Assembly: GCA_032629725.1 (NCBI GenBank)
Contig: JAFEVB010000002.1
Location: 186,001-250,000 of the forward strand
Direction of reading: 5' to 3'
Source: Gremmenia infestans
Lineage: Eukaryota; Ascomycota; Leotiomycetes; Helotiales; Hamatocanthoscyphaceae
Length of the DNA: 64,000 nt
Shown: positions 57,629 through 64,000 of the stretch, in pieces
How the letters are laid out: each line of letters opens with the position of its first letter
Position numbering within the stretch: the stretch's first letter is position 1
The notes under the pieces: model-generated
The model's input: the letters and a program-made list of their open reading frames with translations, nothing else
The model's database searches: none
Told to the model about the DNA's origin: nothing
Made by a program: the position numbers and the translations under genes

Positions 57629-60600
57629 ATGGCCTGCACTAAAGATACTGTCAAGTCCAGCGGTCTGAACATCTGGTCAGACGAGGCTGGACCCGCGCCA
57701 GAGGTTGAGTATGCTTAGCTACCTACCTTACCACTTGGGCACGGCTAATTCTCCTAGCATTATCGCAGTCCAGGGGCTAGGAGCTCATCCCTATTACACG
57801 TGGGTCAAGAAGGCGTCGGCCTCTAGAGGCAACGAAGCCAAGAGGTCTAAAGACAATGCTGGGTTCTGGAGGAGCAAAAACTCAAAGGAAGATCAACAAG
57901 GTGATAGCCGAGAAGACACCTCCGGGGGATGCATGTGGTTCCGGGACTTGGTAGTACCCGGATTCAAGAATGCACGGGTCGCTACATATAGCTACAAATC
58001 GGACTGGAAGGATCGAGCTGTCAAGACTAGCCTCCGGCAATGCGCCGAGCAGTTCTTGAATATCTTATCCCAGCATCGGCAGCATGCAACTGTGAGTGTT
58101 ATGAAATGGTAGCGAGCTGATGTGATTACTAAATGTGTACAGGAACGCCGGAGGCCACTTGTACTAATCGGTCACAGTCTCGGGGGTCTTGTCATCCAAC
58201 AGGTCTGTTGTTACTGTCAGAATAAATACGGTATGGGCTAATTGGTTTAGGCGTTGATACTTGCCGTTCTTCAGCAGGATTTTACAGACTTACGCCTTTC
58301 CGTTGCGGGTATCATCTTCCTCGGTGCACCTTTTCAGGGAAGTGATGTAGCTGGTTTTGGAACATGGCTGGTTCGGTTGTCAGGATCTGATACCACGTTA
58401 TTAGACTTATTGAAAAAGGATAGTCAAAGCCTATTTGACCTCTCGCGAGATTTTTGGGGGAGTTATAGCGACTGGGATCTTGTTTGTTTCTACGAGAGCA
58501 TAGAAGCCGAATATGGACCAATAAAGAAACAGGTTCATCGCCCATGTTTCTCTCCGCAACCGCACCCCTGGTCTAACATATTTTACAGATAATTAGCTCA
58601 CAGTCAGCTACTTTGCTTGGGAAGCGAATGATGTTCCTTGACACAGACCATTCGGGTCTCAATAAATTTAGTGGAGTAGATGACGAGAACTTCGCGCTGG
58701 TTCTACCCGAGCTTCGAAGAATGGCTCAGGGCGGAGCCTCAATTGTAGCTGACCGTCATTGCGCAAGAGGTGAATATATGAAGCTATGTTTCAGACTAAT
58801 GTGGCTAATGTTCTGCTTTAGACAATGGTGCTGAGCATGGCAATATACACTGGATGGTACCCCGTGCTATCAACAATCTATTTACTGGACGCATCGAACT
58901 AATACGCAAGGTACGAGAATCTTTGCGCAATAACCAAGCCATCGATTCTAGCAAACAAAGGCGTTTTGTTATTACGGGCTTAGGAGGACAAGGAAAGAGT
59001 GAGATTTGTCTGAAGGTAGCGAGTCTGATGCGGGAAGAGTATGTTTCAGTCGCTGCTGCTATATAACCTATGTTGTCGTACACTTCTCCAGCTAACTACA
59101 ATAGATTCTGGGGCATATTCTGGGTTAATGTTGATAACCCTTCTACGGCCGAAAGTGATTTTATTGCCATTGCAAAAGCCCTTGGGCGCTCGGCCGAGAC
59201 TCTCCCAGAAGCTCTTCAGGTTCTCGCATCCACAAAACAAAACTGGCTCCTTATCCTTGACAACGCAGACGATACAGACTTTGACTACCAAGTCTACCTG
59301 CCTTCTAGCACTCATGGCGCTCTTCTTATGACGTCCCGTGTTGCCGAATGCAGGCGATATAGCCCCAACGCATTTGAAGCATTAGAGGGCCTTGAGGACC
59401 AAGATTGCAAGGATCTTTTACTTAAGGCCTCGGAACTTCCTCAGGAGTCGTGGCCATATTACGAAAGTCAAGCTATGGAGGTGATACGGCTTTTAGGATC
59501 GCATACTCTCGCCTTAATCCAAGCCGGGGCGTATGTTGCAAGAGGTCACTGTCACTTACATGAATATCCCGAGGTGTTTCAACGGCAACGAAAGCGACTC
59601 CTCGAATACCGGCCAAAACAGGCGCAGTCGCGGTACTGTGATATCTATACAACTTTCGAAGCATCGGCAGATGTTTTGAAGCATTCCCCAAGCGAGGCTA
59701 GCGAGGACGCTCTAAGACTGCTCGATATCCTTTCAATGCTAGCTTCTAGCATTCTTCCTCTTGAATTATTTCATGAAGCATGGCGTTACACCCTAGTTGC
59801 GGATACCCACCAGTTAGATTCTGGTAGCATTAATAAATTGTCTCGAAGTCACGTTTTGCAACTACCTAATTTTATGATCGCTGATGTCGAAACATGGGAT
59901 CCTTACCGTCTTAAAGAGGCTGTTTCTCTACTTGTATCTCTTTCTTTAGTCACTTGGCACGACCTGGAGGGCGCAGTCGGACTATCAATGCATCCACTGA
60001 CATACGCCTGGGCTAAAGATCGCCAAGGCCCAGAACAACAACAAAAATCTTGGATTACTGCTGGGTGTGTTCTCGCATTTTCTAGATCTAGTGATTATAT
60101 ATGGCAAAAACAAGGAAGACTATTTCTGCCACACATACAGGCTTACTTGGACATGGAGGTTCGGAAGGCGCTTTGGTCCGGGTCTAAAGCTATTATTGCC
60201 CCAGTTCTACTGAAGTGCTGCCGGATTCTGGAAACTACACGGCAAGACTCGAGACTTGAACTCCTCATGAGAGAGATGTATATTGAACTTGGACAGAACC
60301 CCGCGGAGCCATCGATGGAATATTTACCACTATATGATCTTCAAACAAGAAACTTAAATTATAGAGGGAAGATCAGGGAGGCCGTGGCGCTGGGGGAGCA
60401 GATGGTAAAAATCTGCGAGACACTAGCAGAGAATCATCGAGATCGGCTATCCTGCCAACACGACCTTGCGAATGCTTATATGGGAAATGGGCAAGTGGAA
60501 GAGGCTATAGCGCTACTAGAGCAAGTGGTTAAGACTAAGACGACGCTAGCAGAGGATTATCCTAGTCGGCTAGCCTCGCAGCATGCACTTGGGAGTGCTT

Positions 60601-60983
60601 ATATAGAGAATGGGCAAGTGGAAGAGGCTATAGCGCTATTAGAGCAAGTGGTTAAGATCCGCAAGATAACGCTAGCAGAGGATCATCCAAATCGGCTAAC
60701 CTCGCAGCATACACTTGGGCATGCTTATATAGGAAATGGGCAAGTGGAAGAGGCTATAGCACTACTAGAGCAAGTGGTTAAGATCCATAAGACAACGCTA
60801 GCAAAGGACCATCCAAATCGGCTAGCCTCGCAGCAAACACTTGGGCGTGCTTATATAGAAAATGGGCAAGTGAAAGAGGCGAGAGAGCTACTGGAGCATG
60901 TAGTGGAGATAAAACGGACTAAATACCCGGAAGGGCATCCGACACGAGGTGTGTCGGAGCGATTACCTGCGTCCTTGTCTTGA
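57629..60983 (+). CDS. NLR-type STAND protein: SesB-like alpha/beta hydrolase - NB-ARC - TPR
   Basis: Seven exons (57629-57708, 57758-58091, 58143-58202, 58251-58532, 58589-58769, 58822-59038, 59105-60983) encode 1010 residues. The N-terminal hydrolase starts VDIIAVQGLGAHPYYTW and has the nucleophile elbow GHSLGG (Ser150) and LGAPFQGSD. NB-ARC: PRAINNLFTGR at its entry, P-loop GLGGQGKS at 365-372, Walker B LLILDNADD (Asp437), the MTSR block, LGSHTLALIQAGAYV as the GLPL-type motif, and SMHPLTYAWAKDR (about 679-691) as the MHD/MHP position. The C-terminus is TPR, from about residue 800, with near-identical 41-42-residue units. This is the architecture of fungal NLRs linked to heterokaryon incompatibility and immunity; the ligand is unknown. 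All key motifs are intact. Six introns of 48-66 bp keep the frame. Confidence 0.92.
60486..60930 (+). repeat. Tandem TPR-coding repeats (123/126 bp)
   Basis: Units start at 60486, 60609, 60735 and 60861 (spacings 123, 126, 126 bp), each coding NGQVEEAIALLEQVVK or a close variant. The first three units are almost identical at DNA level, including silent positions; the last has diverged. A more diverged unit precedes them at about 60357. Confidence 0.9.
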
Positions 60984-61841
60984 CTAATACACGCTTGGAG
61001 GAAAATATTGGTACGCCATGATCTCTTCCAATAACAATCACGGTCTGACTGCTACCAGACACGACACAAAGTATGGTCGCTTAGATGGGCTGGACATCAA
61101 TGAAGTGGAGAAGTGCTAGTAGGTGGCTTTATATCTTGTCTTGATTTGATGTGGCTTTGAATCGGTCTCGCAATTCATGGTGATATGCAGACGGATGGGC
61201 GATTGTGAGTAACTTCACTTGAGCACTTCAGCAAGAAAGTAGAGCATATTTTAAATTCACTTGCATAGTCTTTATAATTTCCTCATCGAGGAAAAGCACA
61301 ACGTACTGTTTTCAGTGCATAGTGAAAGTATTCTCAAACATTGACAATCTGGCAAAGAGTAAGCGGCGTGAAGAACATGTTAGGCGCAGAGAACGGAAAA
61401 GTTGATCTAGCAACTGATCCAGATTTGCTAGATCTGAAATTCTCAATCCTCATGGTGAATTCTCACAGCTGAAATAGTAACAGTGAATGATTTTATTAAG
61501 ATATGACTCCTCCACAATAGAACCATCTCCACTATCGACGGACAATATGAATTTCAACTTCACCTCTTGTCATTATTGACGTCTAGCCGACAAACAACAA
61601 TGCAACACCAACATCGCAGCTCACATCAGAGAGAGTCTAGGAGGACTAGCAGACCAGTGTTTCCTACTTGAATTCTCAAGAATCCAACTCACTTGTTCCA
61701 ACTTCACCCATTCTTCCGGGCACCAAATCTGGGAATCCAGCCTCAACTTATACTTCCCAAAGCTCAAACCAGTACTGCTATTTCACGAACAACATAAATT
61801 CAAGTCCAGGTCCTTCTATAGCACTCGCACAAGCTCAAGCA
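60984..61841. other. Intergenic region
   Basis: This is the 3' flank of the NLR and upstream DNA of the next gene. The frame of the next gene stays open back to 61650 without an ATG, so an upstream coding exon may exist here. Otherwise nothing is recognised. Confidence 0.5.
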
Positions 61842-62974
61842 ATGGACATCGATATTCAGATCGAAAGAGAACAGCCCGATAAACAACATTACCCTTCTAA
61901 ACATCCAAAACTGACAGCATCAACTCAAAACCAAACCGATCTAAGTGATCCCACAGCAGCCAACCAGAGACTACAGCCAGCTTTTGGCACCGACAAACAT
62001 ACAAAGGAAAAAGTCCAACGGAATGGTCTGACGGATGAACGAGGCACGAAACGAGACAGATTAATCACTCCCTCTTCCCGCTCTCCACGCAAATCCCCAA
62101 GCCAGGACAACCCATACGACCTATATCCATACACTCCTAAAACACCCAAAACCCCTCATACCCCATACCTATCTCCACACAAACTCCTCACACCAAACTC
62201 AAACCCGAGAGCCATCAATCCAAACCTAGATATTTACGGAAACCAATTCATACGCTCCCCTTTGACAAAGAAAAACCTAGCAGCTTTTGAAGACTCGCTG
62301 CGTCGCTTGAATGCCAGGCCCGCTGCTGTTCAAGATCCGTGGGGGGGCTTTGGGATCGCGAGCGGGATGAAAAGAGATCGTAGTGGGGTTTCTGGGGGGG
62401 TCGGTCCTGTTTTGCGGGATGCTCGTGCCCGTGCTCAAATTGGAGGTGGGAGGTAAGTTGGTTTTGAGAACATTACTTGAGATCTGGAGCGATGCTAATG
62501 TTTTGCTGTTGAATGGTAGCTATGGTTCGTATGCTGGATATGAAGCTCGAGACGGAGGAGATGCTGGACTACCTGGAACGAGGAAGTCGTACGGTCAACT
62601 TGCTTTCGTTGAGTCCGGGAAGATTGAAGACTCTGCACTTGCGCATAAACCCTCTTCTTCCACTGTCACTTCCAAGCTCAGAAAGGAAGTACGCCAGCAA
62701 AACAATTTCGGTAGACCCGGTCCAGCTGGTTTCTGGATTCCGGATGACGGAGTTGAAAGGCAGTTACCACCACCGGCGGAATTGATGGTTGGAGGTGGGG
62801 AAGAAGCTTATGGTGAGTTCGGTGAAATTTCAAACGACGTATTTTGACCATGCAATGATACTGACTCTTGTGACAGGAGAGATTCCGGATTATGGTGGAT
62901 GCGAGATCTGGTATGATGCCGAAGGGGATGTCGTTGAGGAACGGGGAATGGGTTGGAATGATAAGAAGGTGTGA
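61842..62974 (+). CDS. Hypothetical Pro/Thr/Ser-rich protein
   Basis: Three exons (61842-62452, 62520-62812, 62877-62974; introns 67 and 64 bp, GTAAGT and GTGAGT donors) give about 333 residues from the first in-frame ATG (MDIDIQIEREQPD). The protein is disordered, with a TPKTPKTPHTPYLSPHKLLTP stretch of proline-directed phosphorylation sites, and a more compact C-terminus: RPGPAGFWIPDDGVERQLPP, then GEIPDYGGCEIWYDAEGDVV and a GMGWNDKKV end. I do not recognise a family. The open frame extends 190 bp upstream of this ATG, so the true start may lie in an upstream exon. In exon 2 a second frame is also open for about 270 bp, but only the chosen frame joins both neighbours. Confidence 0.6.
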
Positions 62975-63609
62975 AATCGCAGCAGTGAGCTAAAGGTGCA
63001 GAGGATTTATTTGAGAGTGACATTTATGAACGGCAAGGGCACGGGATAGTGGGTGAGGTCAAAATTGTTATTTAGGCATTGGTTTAATTTACTCGAAAGC
63101 ATTACTTTACGCGAGCCCGACTGTAACTTGCAGAAGTTTCCTCTTGTCATTAAATGTGACTTGAATGAATTGAGTATGAGCATCTACTGTACAATCAGAA
63201 AGGTTTGCTTCAACTTTTGTACATACGACATGACTACCTATGTAGAGATGAACATATGAAATAAATGGACAAACTATGCAACCTCACATACCAACGAGCA
63301 GGAAACATTGGGCAACCGACGCTTAAAACGGCTTGTGGATAGGAGATGGCTACCAAGAAAATAATCGCTGGGTGGATTTGAGCCTCAACTGGTGACTGAA
63401 CAATTGTACTGGCAAGATTAAGATGCCTACTTTGCCCTCGCCTTGAAAGTTCATGATACTGCTTGCGATTTCAGCACCTATTATACATGTCGTGCTTTTC
63501 CCGATCCGTTCTCAATCCATGAGACCATCCTCGCTGGTAAAGAATAGTGAAGAAACGCCAGTCCCTCAACGCCAACCCGTGATACTGTACACCCTTATTT
63601 TAGGGTCTT
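62975..63609. other. Tail-to-tail intergenic region
   Basis: These are the 3' flanks of the hypothetical gene (+) and the terminal partial gene (-). Nothing else is seen. Confidence 0.55.
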
Positions 63610-64000
63610 CTAAGCAGGCGCAAGCTCAGAAGGCTCTTCAGCAATACCTGAGCTGGAGGCCCTTGCCTTTTTACTCTTCCTCGATCCCTTAGAACTCGGT
63701 ACTTCATCAGGCCCCTCACTCTTCTTCTTTCTCGCTTGTCTCGGCTTCTTGACTTTCGCACCCGATTCATCAACCCTTCCACTCTTCGGATGATACGCCC
63801 CATCATCACCATCTTCCCTTTTACGCTTGCCCTTGCCTCCTGTACCAGGCCCCGCCAACGAAGCATCATACCCCATCCCATCCTCCTCCACGAATTCTAA
63901 CGCATCGGGCTTGCTTGGTACAGGAAGACTAGCTCTTTTTCCTGCGCCACGCAACGCGCCTGGCTTCCCGTGTGCTTTCTCGCTACCTTCGCCATCTTGA
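63610..64000 (-). CDS. Lys/Arg/Ser-rich nuclear-type protein, C-terminal fragment
   Basis: The frame is open from the right edge of the window to a TAG/TAA at 63610, giving the last ~129 residues. It is strongly basic and low in complexity: GKGKRKREDGDDGAYHP, KKPRQARKKKSEG and KGSRKSKKARASSS, with several bipartite nuclear-localisation-like clusters. The fragment resembles the disordered tails of chromatin or DNA-repair proteins, but no domain is visible and the main part of the gene lies outside the window. Confidence 0.6.
   Translation of the reverse strand, partial: QDGEGSEKAHGKPGALRGAGKRASLPVPSKPDALEFVEEDGMGYDASLAGPGTGGKGKRKREDGDDGAYHPKSGRVDESGAKVKKPRQARKKKSEGPDEVPSSKGSRKSKKARASSSGIAEEPSELAPA

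Overview
The window is nuclear DNA of a filamentous ascomycete (Pezizomycotina; the gene content and protein flavour suggest Leotiomycetes, which is an inference). The evidence is short introns of about 48-170 bp with GTRNGT donors and YAG acceptors, fungus-only families (Zn2Cys6 and Fungal_trans_2 factors, 2EXR proteins, a SesB-like/NB-ARC/TPR NLR), and a transposon island full of C-to-T/G-to-A changes typical of repeat-induced point mutation (RIP). All exon joins given here come from reading splice sites, frames and protein motifs by eye.

Layout. 1-18.9 kb: the 3' end of a fungal transcription factor, an FMN-dependent alpha-hydroxy-acid oxidoreductase (-), neutral trehalase (+), isocitrate lyase (+), an epoxide hydrolase (-), a Cys-rich F-box-like protein (+) and a GNAT acetyltransferase (+). 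19-23.6 kb: two 2EXR-domain genes (-), the second interrupted by a repeat-flanked insertion, then mitochondrial ribosomal protein mL58 (-). 24-43.4 kb: conserved housekeeping genes: a Ser-rich basic protein, a PH/C2/RasGAP protein, cyclophilin-40, D-aminoacyl-tRNA deacylase with a 7-nt first coding exon, the CCR4-NOT subunit NOT3/NOT5, a zinc-finger protein, and NADP-isocitrate dehydrogenase. 44-47 kb: a Zn2Cys6 regulator and a short-chain dehydrogenase, tail to tail.

47.4-56.8 kb: the most striking structure. A gene for a two-TM fungal protein (DUF6601-like, - strand) is split by a Fot1/pogo-type DNA transposon (47880-56296, TA target duplication, inverted ends). That transposon's transposase gene is itself split by a Ty3/gypsy retrotransposon with chromodomain (48833-55391, two 482-bp LTRs, CCCCC target duplication). 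Both elements are riddled with RIP-type stops; the host gene halves are not. Removing the element with one TA copy restores the host reading frame.

57.6-61 kb: directly beside the island lies a complete NLR-type gene (SesB-like hydrolase, NB-ARC, TPR) whose last TPR units are almost identical to each other, as in fungal allorecognition/immune receptors. The window closes with a Pro/Ser-rich gene of unknown function and the 3' end of a basic nuclear-type protein.

Most genes are unrelated housekeeping or regulatory genes with their own promoters. Trehalase, isocitrate lyase and NADP-IDH all belong to central carbon metabolism but show no sign of being a co-regulated cluster.
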